Made by a program: the position numbers and the translations under genes. The notes under the pieces were generated by a model. The model was not told the DNA's origin and searched no databases. It saw only the letters and a program-made list of their open reading frames with translations. This document shows positions 43,401-52,536 of a stretch of 64,000 bases of DNA, one piece after another (position 1 is the stretch's first letter; every line of letters begins with the position of its first letter). The DNA comes from an uncultured Lachnospiraceae bacterium (GTDB lineage Bacteria; Bacillota; Clostridia; Lachnospirales; Lachnospiraceae), in contig CAJTTO010000020.1 in assembly GCA_910579275.1 (NCBI GenBank), forward strand, positions 1 to 64,000. The letters run 5' to 3'.

Positions 43401-46400
43401 TCAATGAAGAAGATCATGAGCTTGGCGGATATCAGGCAGGGCTTCCTGACTTCCTGACAGAGCTTCCCGAAGTCAGAAACAAGATTATCCAGTGGCAGGT
43501 AGACTGGGCAAAGAAGGGTGTTGACTTCTTCCGCGTGGACACAGTCCAGCATGTGGAAGATACAACCTGGAGAGCATTTAAGAACGAGCTGACCAAGGCC
43601 AATCCAAAATTCAAAATGATTGGTGAGTACTTTGGCGCAGGCTATAATTCGAACAACGGAAACCGAATCGGAAACGGACAGATGGACTCTCTGCTCGATT
43701 TTGATTTTAATGACTGGGCAACCGAGTTTGTAGGCGGTGGTATTTTATCTGTTGAGAAGAAACTCGCAGACAGAAATAAGGCTTTGAACAATACCTATTT
43801 AACAGGCCAGTTCTTGAGCAGTCATGACGAAAATGGTTTTCAGGCTGCATTAATCGATAAAGGATGGTCCAAGGCGGATGTAGCAGCGGCTGCCTATGCA
43901 GCGGCTACCCTGCAGATTACGGCAAAAGGGCAGCCAGTCATTTATTATGGCGAAGAAATCGGTTTGACAGGAATGAATGATTATCCAAAACAGACCAACC
44001 GCTATGATTTTGACTGGACAGAACTGGAAACACAAAAAACAACGGACAACAGTATATACAATCACTATAAGAAAATGCTTTCTATCCGCAGCGAGTATGC
44101 AGATGTATTTGCAAAGGGTACCAGACAGTCTGTAAGCGGAACCAATGCGGACAAGTATGATGTTTTTTCAAGAAGCTATAACAAAACAACGCTCTATGTC
44201 GGAATCAATATTGATATCAACACAGGAAAAGAAGTAAGTTTTGCAGTCAACAATAGCGGAATTACCGCATACAGGGATTTATACAGCAATCAGGAGTACA
44301 CGGTTTCGGAAGACGGTAAAGTCACGATTACCATTCCGGCAGCAAAGAATGGCGGTACAATTGTGCTTGTGCCAAGTTCTTATGAAAAGGGTCTGATTGC
44401 GCCCACTCTTACCATTGCAAAAGGAAAAGCGACAACACTTCCGGAAAAACTGACATACATGTCAGAAACCGGAGAAGAAACACTTGTGGCAGTAACTTAT
44501 TCCATGGATAAAGTGGAAGGTGTGACGCTGGATGCTGCAAGCCGCAAAATCACAGTCGCAGAGACATTCGCCGGAAAAACAATTGACCTGACAGCGACAG
44601 CAGGGGAAGAAAGTATCAAGTTTACGGTGAAGGTCGTAGAAGACAAGAATCAGATTACACTGAGACTGCACTACCACAGACCTGACGGCAATTATGAAAA
44701 TTGGAATGTATGGTCTTGGAGAGTAGGTTCAGAAGGAAAGCAGTACGATTTTGATTCTGAGGATGAAAACGGCGCAAAGGTCGTAACATTTGAACTGGAA
44801 GGCCGTTCGACAAGTGTGCTGAACTATATCATCCGCAAGAGTACTCCAACTGATCCTTGGGGAGGCGGAAAGGATTTCCCGGAAGACTGTTTCGTTGATC
44901 TTTCAGATATTCTATCCGGAACGGTTGATTATTATGTGGAATCCGGTGTTTTCCCGGGAACCAGAATATTGGGCGATGATGTATTCTTAGGCGTTAAGAT
45001 TCTCTCTGTAAAATATAACAGCGCCAAGAATGTAATTAAGGTTGTCACAGGAGTACCGATTACAGGCGGTACAGACGGTATCTTTACCTTAAAACGCGCT
45101 GACGGAACAGAAATCGAGATTACAGGGGTAAGACTGGCAAGCGCAGACAAAAACGAGTATGAACTGAGTCTTGGAAGCGATTTGTCAGGTATGGAGGCAG
45201 TCACGAAGAAGTACTCCCTGTTCTATGATGAATATGAGTATCCGGTAGAAATGCCAAGCCTTTATTCTTCAGATGCGTTTGAGCAGGAGTTCACATACAC
45301 AGGAGATGACCTCGGTGCAACATGGACCAGCAGCAAGACAACCTTTAAGGTATGGGCGCCCACAGCGGACAGTGTAAAGGTGAACCTCTATACTTCCGGA
45401 ACAGAGGGTGCGGATGACCTGATTGAGACACTCAGCATGAAAAAGGGTGAAAAAGGCGTCTGGTCTGTACAAAAAGCAGGCGACTTAAACGGTGTTTATT
45501 ACACTTACAGCGTAGATGTGGACGGAACGACTGCAGAGGCATGTGACCCATATGCAAGGACAACCGGCGTAAACGGAAACCGTGCAATGGTCATTAATCT
45601 GAATGCAACAAACCCTGCGGGATGGTCAACCGACCGTGGCCCGAATGCAGGCATGACTTATACAGACTCTATTATTTACGAGCTTCATGTCAGGGATTTC
45701 TCTATTGACGAATCTTCAGGAATCCAGAACAAAGGAAAATTCCTGGGACTGACAGAGAAGGGAACAAAGAATGCGTCAGGGCAGACAACTGGTCTGGATT
45801 ACCTGACTGACTTGGGTGTAACGCATATCCATTTACTGCCTTCTTATGACTATGCGACAGTGGATGAGTCGAAACTCGATACACCGCAGTATAACTGGGG
45901 ATATGACCCGAAGAATTACAATGTGCCGGAAGGTTCTTACTCGACAGATCCGTACAATGGTGCAGTCAGAGTAAAGGAAATGAAGCAGATGGTCAAGACA
46001 CTGCATGACAACAACATCAATGTCATCATGGACGTTGTTTACAATCATGTATATGACGCGGACAAATTCAGCTTTAATCAGCTAGTACCGAAGTATTTTT
46101 CAAGAACAAACGCGGACGGCAGTTACTCAAACGGTTCAGGATGCGGCAATGACACGGCATCTGAGCGCTCCATGGTAAAGAAGTACATTGTGGATTCCGT
46201 AAATTACTGGGCAGATGAGTATCATATTGACGGATTCCGTTTTGACCTTGTAGGACTTCTTGATGTTGACACAATCAACGAGGTAGTAAATACAGTCCAT
46301 GAAACACATCCGGATGTCGTATTCTACGGTGAAGGATGGAAGATGGATACAGCAGTCAGCAAGGACGATGTCATCATGGCGACACAGTGGACCTCTGAAA

Positions 46401-49400
46401 AGACACCGAAGTTTGCATATTTTAGCGATACAATCCGCAATTTATTAAAGGGTGATACGTTCAGCCATGAATCTACAGGATTTGTTTCCGGAGCAACAGG
46501 GCAGGAAGAACTGCTTGCAAAATGTTTTACCGGGGCGACCGACTGGTGCAAGAGCCCGACGCAGACAGTAAACTATGCGTCATGCCATGACAATTACTCC
46601 CTGATGGATAAATTGTCCGTATCAAGAAAGGATGCGTCATTTGAAGATAAGACGAAGATGAACAATCTAGCGGCTGCAATTTACATGACATCAGAGGGTA
46701 TTCCGTTGATTCATGCAGCAGAAGAACTGCTCAGGGAAAAAATTGATGAGAACGGAAAACCGGTTGAAAACAGTTATAACTCATCGGATTTGGTCAACAG
46801 CATCAAGTGGAGTAATCTCGACAAAGAGAACTATCGAAATGTAAGGGATTACTACAAAGGACTGATCGCATTCCGCAAAAACCATGCAGCTCTTCGTCTG
46901 ACAACAGCGGCAGAAGTGAAAGCCAATGTGCAGTACAAATGGATTTCAGAAGAACTGGTAATGTTTGTCATTAACGGAAAAGACAGCATAGCGGATGAAG
47001 TATCTGATGGAATCGTGGTAATCTTTAATGCCAATACAGCTGCAAAAGATGTTGACATGTACAGCTATGGCGTTGCACAAGGCGATTGGAAGGTCTGCAT
47101 CAATGACCAGAAGGCAGGCACTGATGCCATTAGCACAGTTTCGGACGGTAAAGTGACATTGGCACCGATATCGGCGATGGTTCTTGTCAAGGGTGAGACC
47201 GTTGACACAGATTCCATTTACGGCGATAACGAGCAGCAGAAAATAGCGTACCTGAGAAACGAACTTCAGAATTTAATCGCAGCATACGAGATGGTTGAGA
47301 AAGGCAGCTACACAGATGAGAGCTGGGCAGCATTTCAGGATGCACTGAAAGCAGCAAAACAGACTGTGGCAAATCAGGCAGCGACACTGGGTGAACTGAC
47401 AGGAGCCAAAGAAAATCTCGAGACAGCTTACCGCGGATTAAAGGTTCCCGAAGGCGTTGTGGACACTGGAAAACTGAAGGCGCTGGTAGCAAGATATCAG
47501 GAAATCAAAAAACAGGGACAGGGCGCTTACACAGATGAGAGCTGGAAAATATTCATACATGCGCTGGATGCAGCGGAAGATATTCTGGCAAAAGAGAATG
47601 CGACACAGGATGAAGTGAACAAGTCCTACAGTAATCTGGAAACAGCTTATAACGGATTGGAAATACGGAAACCGACGATTGATTCTCTCAAAGACCTGAT
47701 TGCAGAATACGAAAAAATGGAGCAGGGCAATTACACAGATGAGAGCTGGGCAGTATTTACAAATGCACTGACAGCAGCGAAGGCAGTTGTCGAGAAGCCG
47801 GATGCGACATCGGAAGAAATCGCGCAGGCAGAGGACGCTTTAAGGGCGGCTTACAATGCACTCAAAGTAGTGGAAGGCGCTGTGGATAACGGAAAGCTCA
47901 AAGCATTGGTTGAACTGTACAGAGACATTCTGGCACAGGGACAGGGCAATTACACGAATAAGAGCTGGACAGCGTTCAAGAATGCTATGTCAACAGCAGA
48001 AAAGCTTCTGACAAGCGAAACAGCAACACAGGAAGATATTGACCTTGCTTATGAGAATCTGAAGGAAGCCCGCAGCGGACTTGTAGAAGCTACAGAGCCG
48101 GAAATTCCCGAAGGACTTTGGACGAAGTGGGCAGACAATTCCGGATTGGTATTGGGCGAGGACGGCAAGTACCATATCACATACACAGGAAAGGCGCTCA
48201 AACCTGCCATTCTCGTATATGACGGGCCAAAACAGCTCAAAGAAAAGACAGATTATACGTTATCTTACAAGGACAACACAAATGCATCGACAGGCGAAAA
48301 AGAAGCGACTGTTATAATCAAGGGTAAAGGAAATTATTCTGAATCCTTTGAGGAGAAATTTGTCATTGACCAAGTGGATATGAACACGCTTGCCATTGAT
48401 GATTTGTATGCACTGGTAAAAGTTACCGACAATGTGGTTCAGGGAACAGTGGCACTTAAACCTGTTGTAAAATACAACGGAAAAACACTCAAGGTAAAGA
48501 AGGACTACACTGTTGCGTATGTAAATGCAGATGACGGCAAGGCGCCGGGCATTTATCAAGTAAGAGTGCAGGCAGTAAACACGAATTTCAAGAATTATAA
48601 GGACATTGAAATAACGATTGCAGACAAGACAACCGCAGTTGCAATGAACAAGGTAAAGGTTTCTAAAATCGCGCCTCAGCCTTATGTTTGGGATGAGACA
48701 GCAAAACGCGGCAAAGTACAGACACCGGAATTTACGGTATCCTATAGAAATGAGAATTTGGTATTGGATGAGCAGTATACTGTAAAATACGATAATGTCA
48801 ACACAGAAGCCGGTCAGACAGCAACCATCGTCATCAAAGGAAAAGGCACGAAGTATGTCGGTGAAAAGAAAGTTACCTTTAAGATTACTGGTCAGGCACT
48901 GAAAGGAAACATGGTAACGGTAGACGCGCCATCCAAGGGACTGGAATACACAGGGGATGCACTGAGACCCGAAGTGACAGTGAATCTGGGTGCAGATGCG
49001 CAAAAGCCTTATGCCCAGTATGAAGTGGAATACCAGAACAACACGAATGTCGGCAAGGCGACAGTGGTTGTAAAAGGAATCAATGGTTATACAGGAACAG
49101 TCAAGAAGACCTTTAAGATTACAGCCTATGATATCATTAAAGATGGAAGCCTGTTCACGTTTGGAACAGAGAATGTTATAACAGATTTGATACCATATGC
49201 AAAGGGCGGCAGCAAGCTTTCCGACGAGAATGTAGGTGCGCGTTTTGTGACAAGCACAGGTACCATCCTGAACCTGATACAGGGCAGGGATTACACGCTT
49301 ACTTACAAGAATAACAAGAAAGTCAGCGCAGATGGAAATACTGCAAGCGTCACAATCAAAGGAAAAGGCAATTATAAGGGAACCATTAAGGACGTACCTT

Positions 49401-49963
49401 TTACAATCAAGCCACAGAACCTTGAAAATCTCAAAGGCAGTATTACCGCAGGTGATATTATCGTAAAGAATGCAAAGAAGTACAATAAGGTGATTCCTGT
49501 TATCACGGATCTGGATGGAAAGAAGCTGAAAAAGAATACGGACTTTACCATTGGAAATGACTCTTATGTCATATCAGGACCGGTAGATGAGTCTGGAAAT
49601 CCGGCAGTCAGTGCTGAGGTTACAATCAACGTGACAGCTTCAGAGGGCGGCAATTATACGGGAAGTGTTTCCACAACATTCCGCGTCATTGACAACGATA
49701 AGAACATTTCCAAGGCAGCCGTAACAATAAATCCTCAGATATACACAGGAAATTCTATTGAACTGGAAAAAGAAGATTTTGCGGAGATTACGATGAAATT
49801 GAATGGGCAGAAAGTTCCATTGACGCCAAATGATTTCGAAATCGTAGGATATACGAACAATATCAAGAAAGGTACTGCGAAAGTGACCATTCACGGACTT
49901 GGTGAATACGGCGGAACGAAAACAGTAACCTTTAAGATTAATGCACAGCCGATGGCTAGGTAA
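40478..49963 (+). CDS. Giant secreted multidomain amylopullulanase (two GH13 domains)
   Basis: A 3161-residue secreted starch degrader. Order: signal peptide (cleavage near WAA, residue 44); Glu/Thr/Ser-rich linker (to about 165); CBM26-like module (169-271); two AMPK/CBM48-like modules (287-375, 392-471); two related modules starting YTIHYYNP and YTINYYNP (487-721); alpha-amylase GH13 domain (about 823-1300; Asp1021 in FRVDT, Glu1050 in GEYFG, Asp1117 in SSHDENG); Ig-like; CBM41 (1392-1495); CBM48 (1612-1710); pullulanase GH13_14 with YNWGYDP at 1805 (Asp1923, Glu1952, Asp2038); four FIVAR-like repeats (2258-2540); several MBG/Ig-like repeats to the end. Both catalytic triads are intact. It ends QPMAR with no LPXTG or dockerin, so anchoring is unclear. 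The start at 40478 has AAAGGAG upstream. Confidence 0.95.
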   Translation: MDQKKKFCRKKRSIANSMLSLILVFAMVISNVQTSSGMLSTVWAAESEAQTPDGEAETGGMDEDIDSEETGEVQKSLDSEETNNEERSETTAESTQTGESERSEETSEGGNTETTTSSAVETETASETETTTESETETVTQTETETETTEEESDAFLVDGDENPVEGQVNIVLHFRNSLGWNTVAASYAKHNGESWGDGFTGEWPGVEVSRDQDGYFTIEQQIPKDSGFAVIFNNNNNGEQTADIIIPSESFESDTYERWIWIEKKGGETQHIISTTPVSSPEIKSDYKVTFRYKNDSAQTVLVAGSMNNWIDKADNENCWKMEKDEQTGIFSYTTESALTPDVYSYKFVVDGGWVRDPNNESFTLDTDQNSILTIEGDNPNKIISPEVNGNKVTFRYENSEVDDVYVRGTMNGWVDNETYKMTKDETTGIHTLEVEMSHGSYEYKFHYEDGTKDGVWLPDPNGQQVEGTKPDRNSIVYVPGTEEYTYTIHYYNPGEDIPTQVPSEGSGPDLHIWDKCPGAAEGQAYKFEALTEDEDKDKGKTWLTATVKVPFPHINIIARPEGDWVEGVQEKEWTYELKKDAKTAEFWFVYGEGLYDKNPFLETYQYTINYYNPAAPNQESSKPDLYVWGAGTANPGKLYSFAAEKLNDTENGIQWMTTEMDTPYEKIGLLGKPTAGDSEAGWAGKDKDRFYQIKKGEKTAELWYVHGVGVYDKKPMMKLNSVGAALSVESIDYTQNSVLSLVFNGDKSSKVLIKSASVDASALGISDNLTIDPQLCEVTLSVRDNIEAGTYQLPVTVEGVTGTKLTAEASVTVKEKTGSDFDWDEAVIYFMVTDRFFDGDSSNNAANGADTTGDNAGLYHGGDFKGVTEKLDYLKELGVNTIWITPIVENIKGVTVGDGTGDVPFYAAYHGYWASDFTKLNPALGTEAEFQTLIDTAHEKGMKIMVDVVVNHAGYGMEETDQFPGMLRDKADVNEEDHELGGYQAGLPDFLTELPEVRNKIIQWQVDWAKKGVDFFRVDTVQHVEDTTWRAFKNELTKANPKFKMIGEYFGAGYNSNNGNRIGNGQMDSLLDFDFNDWATEFVGGGILSVEKKLADRNKALNNTYLTGQFLSSHDENGFQAALIDKGWSKADVAAAAYAAATLQITAKGQPVIYYGEEIGLTGMNDYPKQTNRYDFDWTELETQKTTDNSIYNHYKKMLSIRSEYADVFAKGTRQSVSGTNADKYDVFSRSYNKTTLYVGINIDINTGKEVSFAVNNSGITAYRDLYSNQEYTVSEDGKVTITIPAAKNGGTIVLVPSSYEKGLIAPTLTIAKGKATTLPEKLTYMSETGEETLVAVTYSMDKVEGVTLDAASRKITVAETFAGKTIDLTATAGEESIKFTVKVVEDKNQITLRLHYHRPDGNYENWNVWSWRVGSEGKQYDFDSEDENGAKVVTFELEGRSTSVLNYIIRKSTPTDPWGGGKDFPEDCFVDLSDILSGTVDYYVESGVFPGTRILGDDVFLGVKILSVKYNSAKNVIKVVTGVPITGGTDGIFTLKRADGTEIEITGVRLASADKNEYELSLGSDLSGMEAVTKKYSLFYDEYEYPVEMPSLYSSDAFEQEFTYTGDDLGATWTSSKTTFKVWAPTADSVKVNLYTSGTEGADDLIETLSMKKGEKGVWSVQKAGDLNGVYYTYSVDVDGTTAEACDPYARTTGVNGNRAMVINLNATNPAGWSTDRGPNAGMTYTDSIIYELHVRDFSIDESSGIQNKGKFLGLTEKGTKNASGQTTGLDYLTDLGVTHIHLLPSYDYATVDESKLDTPQYNWGYDPKNYNVPEGSYSTDPYNGAVRVKEMKQMVKTLHDNNINVIMDVVYNHVYDADKFSFNQLVPKYFSRTNADGSYSNGSGCGNDTASERSMVKKYIVDSVNYWADEYHIDGFRFDLVGLLDVDTINEVVNTVHETHPDVVFYGEGWKMDTAVSKDDVIMATQWTSEKTPKFAYFSDTIRNLLKGDTFSHESTGFVSGATGQEELLAKCFTGATDWCKSPTQTVNYASCHDNYSLMDKLSVSRKDASFEDKTKMNNLAAAIYMTSEGIPLIHAAEELLREKIDENGKPVENSYNSSDLVNSIKWSNLDKENYRNVRDYYKGLIAFRKNHAALRLTTAAEVKANVQYKWISEELVMFVINGKDSIADEVSDGIVVIFNANTAAKDVDMYSYGVAQGDWKVCINDQKAGTDAISTVSDGKVTLAPISAMVLVKGETVDTDSIYGDNEQQKIAYLRNELQNLIAAYEMVEKGSYTDESWAAFQDALKAAKQTVANQAATLGELTGAKENLETAYRGLKVPEGVVDTGKLKALVARYQEIKKQGQGAYTDESWKIFIHALDAAEDILAKENATQDEVNKSYSNLETAYNGLEIRKPTIDSLKDLIAEYEKMEQGNYTDESWAVFTNALTAAKAVVEKPDATSEEIAQAEDALRAAYNALKVVEGAVDNGKLKALVELYRDILAQGQGNYTNKSWTAFKNAMSTAEKLLTSETATQEDIDLAYENLKEARSGLVEATEPEIPEGLWTKWADNSGLVLGEDGKYHITYTGKALKPAILVYDGPKQLKEKTDYTLSYKDNTNASTGEKEATVIIKGKGNYSESFEEKFVIDQVDMNTLAIDDLYALVKVTDNVVQGTVALKPVVKYNGKTLKVKKDYTVAYVNADDGKAPGIYQVRVQAVNTNFKNYKDIEITIADKTTAVAMNKVKVSKIAPQPYVWDETAKRGKVQTPEFTVSYRNENLVLDEQYTVKYDNVNTEAGQTATIVIKGKGTKYVGEKKVTFKITGQALKGNMVTVDAPSKGLEYTGDALRPEVTVNLGADAQKPYAQYEVEYQNNTNVGKATVVVKGINGYTGTVKKTFKITAYDIIKDGSLFTFGTENVITDLIPYAKGGSKLSDENVGARFVTSTGTILNLIQGRDYTLTYKNNKKVSADGNTASVTIKGKGNYKGTIKDVPFTIKPQNLENLKGSITAGDIIVKNAKKYNKVIPVITDLDGKKLKKNTDFTIGNDSYVISGPVDESGNPAVSAEVTINVTASEGGNYTGSVSTTFRVIDNDKNISKAAVTINPQIYTGNSIELEKEDFAEITMKLNGQKVPLTPNDFEIVGYTNNIKKGTAKVTIHGLGEYGGTKTVTFKINAQPMAR

Positions 49964-50063
49964 AAAAGTTGTAATCAAGCAGGGGAATGCTCTTTTCCCC
50001 TGCTTGTGCATCAGACACCCGTCAGCTACCGCTGATGATTCTCCTCCAGATGTCTGAGCACAT

Positions 50064-50102
50064 AAAAAACTCCTAATGAAATTGTTTCATTAGGAGTTTT
50101 TT
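50064..50102. terminator. Strong bidirectional terminator between the amylopullulanase and cheY genes
   Basis: AAAAAACTCCTAATGAAA and TTTCATTAGGAGTTTTTT form a perfect stem with a 3-base loop, with A and T runs on both sides. A second hairpin (AAGCAGGGGA...TCCCCTGCTT) lies before it at about 49976-50007 and has no T-run. Confidence 0.92.
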
Positions 50103-50465
50103 TTATCCGATTACTTTTTTGACTGCTTCAAGAACGCGTTCCGCCTGAAAGGGCTTTACGATAAAGTCTTTGGCACCCGACTGGATTGCCTCGATAACCA
50201 TTGCCTGCTGACCCATCGCGGAGCACATGATAACCGCCGCGTTCGGATCATTTCCCTTGATTGCCTTAAGTGCCTGAATACCGTCCATCTCAGGCATTGT
50301 AATGTCCATCAGCACAAGATCCGGTTTCGTTTCATTGTATTTGTCTACGGCTATTTTACCATTCTCTGCTTCCGCAGCAATCGAATAACCGTTTTTTGTC
50401 AATATGTCCTTAATCATCATCCTCATGAAGGCAGCATCATCGACAATTAAAATATTCTTACCCAT
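50103..50465 (-). CDS. cheY: CheY-like single-domain response regulator
   Basis: A 120-residue stand-alone receiver: IVDDAAFMRMM, phospho-acceptor Asp in VLMDITMPEMDG (about residue 54), CSAMGQQ and the Lys in FIVKPF. It is typical CheY, which carries the chemotaxis signal to the flagellar switch. GAGGAGG precedes the ATG at 50465. It lies 1 bp after the CheC-type phosphatase gene, so the two are cotranscribed. No other chemotaxis or flagellar gene is in the window. Confidence 0.93.
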   Translation of the reverse strand: MGKNILIVDDAAFMRMMIKDILTKNGYSIAAEAENGKIAVDKYNETKPDLVLMDITMPEMDGIQALKAIKGNDPNAAVIMCSAMGQQAMVIEAIQSGAKDFIVKPFQAERVLEAVKKVIG

Positions 50466-50466
50466 T

Positions 50467-51060
50467 TTAGTTCCTCCTCTGGAATAATTTGTATATGGAA
50501 TTTGCAAGATCGAAAGGGTACAATTGCATAATCGTACTGTCAATCAGTTTACCGATTTTCATTTTAAAATTGATTTTGACAAAAAGATCATCTGGTATGT
50601 CTTCCGGAAATTCGTATTCCTCAATGACAACCTGCTGGACAGTCGGCGGTGAAATGTCAATTTTTTTGTCGAACATCTTACTCATCGCTGTAGCGGAACT
50701 TGCTGTCATCTGGTTCATTGCCTCGGAAACAGCACTGATATGCAGGGGAGATATCTCGCTTTGGGAATATTCCCCGGTTCCATTGTTTCCCATCATGAGG
50801 TCGGTGATGATTTTGGCGTCTTCATCTTTGAGAACAAGCATGTTGGAACCGAACAAACCCTGCGTATACTGGACTTTTACAAGTATGCAGGAATGTTCAT
50901 AGTCTTCTAAAATGTCGTTTCTATGTACCAGAGAAACACTCGGTGTCGTAATTTTGACAGGCTGTCCAAGCATCAGGTTCATTGCCGTAGCGGATGAGCC
51001 GATAGAGATGTTTGAGATCTCGCCAATTACGTCAGCCTCTTCTTTTGAAAATAAATCCAT
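50467..51060 (-). CDS. cheC: CheC/FliY-type CheY-phosphate phosphatase
   Basis: A 197-residue protein with two copies of the E-x2-N phosphatase helix: EADVIGEISNISIGSSATAMN (residues 8-28) and VSEAMNQMTASSATAMS (about 111-127). CheC, CheX and FliY use these to remove phosphate from CheY. It resembles the N-terminal half of FliY but has no SpoA/FliN domain, so it is a free CheC. GAAGGAG precedes the ATG. It is directly upstream of cheY, its substrate. Confidence 0.88.
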   Translation of the reverse strand: MDLFSKEEADVIGEISNISIGSSATAMNLMLGQPVKITTPSVSLVHRNDILEDYEHSCILVKVQYTQGLFGSNMLVLKDEDAKIITDLMMGNNGTGEYSQSEISPLHISAVSEAMNQMTASSATAMSKMFDKKIDISPPTVQQVVIEEYEFPEDIPDDLFVKINFKMKIGKLIDSTIMQLYPFDLANSIYKLFQRRN

Positions 51061-51102
51061 AGGCAGGCTCCTTCTTTAAAGTTAAATGCATTCAATAATT
51101 CT

Positions 51103-51131
51103 ATTCTACAAAATTTTTTGATATTTGTCTA
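51103..51131 (-). promoter_or_regulatory. Probable promoter of cheC-cheY
   Basis: On the minus strand TAGACA (51126-51131), 17 bp, TAGAAT (51103-51108), about 43 bp before the cheC start. Confidence 0.55.
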
Positions 51132-51220
51132 TATACTAAGATAAAAAAAGTATTGGGAATAATGAAAATAAGTGTTTACATCCGCCCATAAAATGTTGTA
51201 TAAATGAAGTAAGTGTTGTG

Positions 51221-51272
51221 GGTGTGCCGCGGGCTTGCTGCCTGTCTCAGGAAGTCCGGCGCCGAACTGTTA
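51221..51272 (+). repeat. Decayed right-half fragment of the GTAAC-family MITE
   Basis: GGGCTTGCTGCCTGTCTCAG, then GAAGTCCGGCGCCGAACTGT followed by TAT, resembles the right half of the complete element with many changes. It lies just upstream of the pyrophosphorylase gene. Confidence 0.45.
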
Positions 51273-51306
51273 TCATTATTATATTGAAAGGTTAGGGAAA
51301 AGGTGA

Positions 51307-52536
51307 ATGATGAATGAAAATGAATTGCTGCGTGTGTTAAAAGAGCATGGCCAGGAGCATATATACAAAGCATACGAGAAATTAGATGCGGCGGGAAAAG
51401 AAAAACTTGCCGCTCAGGTGGATAAAATTGACTGGTCAATTGTCTCCATGGCAGGTCATGGGGAGGTTTCCATGGAAAGAGGAAAGCTAGAGCCGCTGTC
51501 GGCGCTTGAGGTGTCCGAAATCGAAGCGGGCAGGGCAAAATATGAGGAAACCGGTCTGAAAGCAATTCAGGCAGGCAAGGTAGGCGCGGTGCTCCTTGCA
51601 GGCGGACAGGGAACAAGACTTGGCTCCGACGGGCCAAAGGGCAAGTATAATATCGGGCTTACAAAGGACATCTATATTTTTGAGCGCCTAATCAGAAATT
51701 TACTTGATGTCACGGACAAGGCGGGCTGCTTTGTACCGCTCTATATTATGACAAGTGATAAAAATGACGCCGAAACCATTGCCTTTTTCGAGGAAAAAGA
51801 CTATTTCGGCTACCCGAAAGACTTTGTGAAATTTTTTAAGCAGGAGATGGCACCGTCTGTTGATTTCAACGGAAAGCTGTATATGGAGTCTGCGGATTCC
51901 CTCTCACTCTCGCCAAACGGAAACGGCGGCTGGTTCTATTCCATGTCAGTGACAGGCGTGTTAAAGGATGTCAAGGCAAGGGGCATCGAGTGGTTAAATA
52001 TTTTTGCGGTTGACAACGTATTGCAGCGGATTGCGGATCCAGTGTTTGTCGGGGCAACGCTCGACTCCGGCTGCGTAAGCGGTGCGAAGGTGGTCAGAAA
52101 GGCTGACCCGAATGAAAAAATCGGGGTGCTGTGTCTGGAAGACGGAAAGCCCTCTATTGTTGAGTACTATGAGATGACAGATGAGATTATCAACTCAAGG
52201 GAGGAAAACGGACAGCTTTCATATAATTTCGGTGTGATTCTCAACTACCTGTTCCGTGTCGATAAGCTTGAAGAAATTCTGAATGAGAAAATGCCTGTGC
52301 ATGTGGTTGAGAAAAAGATACCCTATATTAATGAAAGCGGAGCGCTTGTCAAGCCCGATGCGCCCAACGGCTACAAATTTGAGCTTCTGGTTCTTGATAT
52401 GATTCATCTGCTGGATAACTGCCTGTCATATGAGGTGGTCAGGGATTACGAGTTTGCGCCGATTAAGAACAAGACTGGCGTGGATTCCGTGGAGAGTGCA
52501 CAGGCGCTTTTGCAGAAGAACGGTGTGGAATTATGA
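51307..52536 (+). CDS. UDP-sugar pyrophosphorylase, eukaryote-like UDPGP family
   Basis: A 409-residue nucleotidyltransferase with the UDPGP signature LLAGGQGTRLGSDGPKGKYNIGL (about 98-120), as in eukaryotic UDP-GlcNAc (UAP1) and UDP-glucose pyrophosphorylases and unlike bacterial GalU or GlmU. Further motifs are IMTSDKNDA, LSPNGNGGWFYS and FAVDNVLQRIADPVF. It should make UDP-GlcNAc or UDP-glucose from UTP and the sugar-1-phosphate. GlcNAc-1-phosphate is a product of ChbP, so a link is conceivable. The next gene overlaps its end by 4 bp (ATGA). Confidence 0.9.
   Translation: MMNENELLRVLKEHGQEHIYKAYEKLDAAGKEKLAAQVDKIDWSIVSMAGHGEVSMERGKLEPLSALEVSEIEAGRAKYEETGLKAIQAGKVGAVLLAGGQGTRLGSDGPKGKYNIGLTKDIYIFERLIRNLLDVTDKAGCFVPLYIMTSDKNDAETIAFFEEKDYFGYPKDFVKFFKQEMAPSVDFNGKLYMESADSLSLSPNGNGGWFYSMSVTGVLKDVKARGIEWLNIFAVDNVLQRIADPVFVGATLDSGCVSGAKVVRKADPNEKIGVLCLEDGKPSIVEYYEMTDEIINSREENGQLSYNFGVILNYLFRVDKLEEILNEKMPVHVVEKKIPYINESGALVKPDAPNGYKFELLVLDMIHLLDNCLSYEVVRDYEFAPIKNKTGVDSVESAQALLQKNGVEL

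Noticed and set aside
47250..48090. Four long internal repeats resembling a duplicated gene
   Set aside because: They are FIVAR-like protein modules within one open frame, not separate genes or mobile DNA.
49976..50007. Hairpin AAGCAGGGGA...TCCCCTGCTT as the main amylopullulanase terminator
   Set aside because: No T-run follows; the stem at 50064-50102 is the better terminator.
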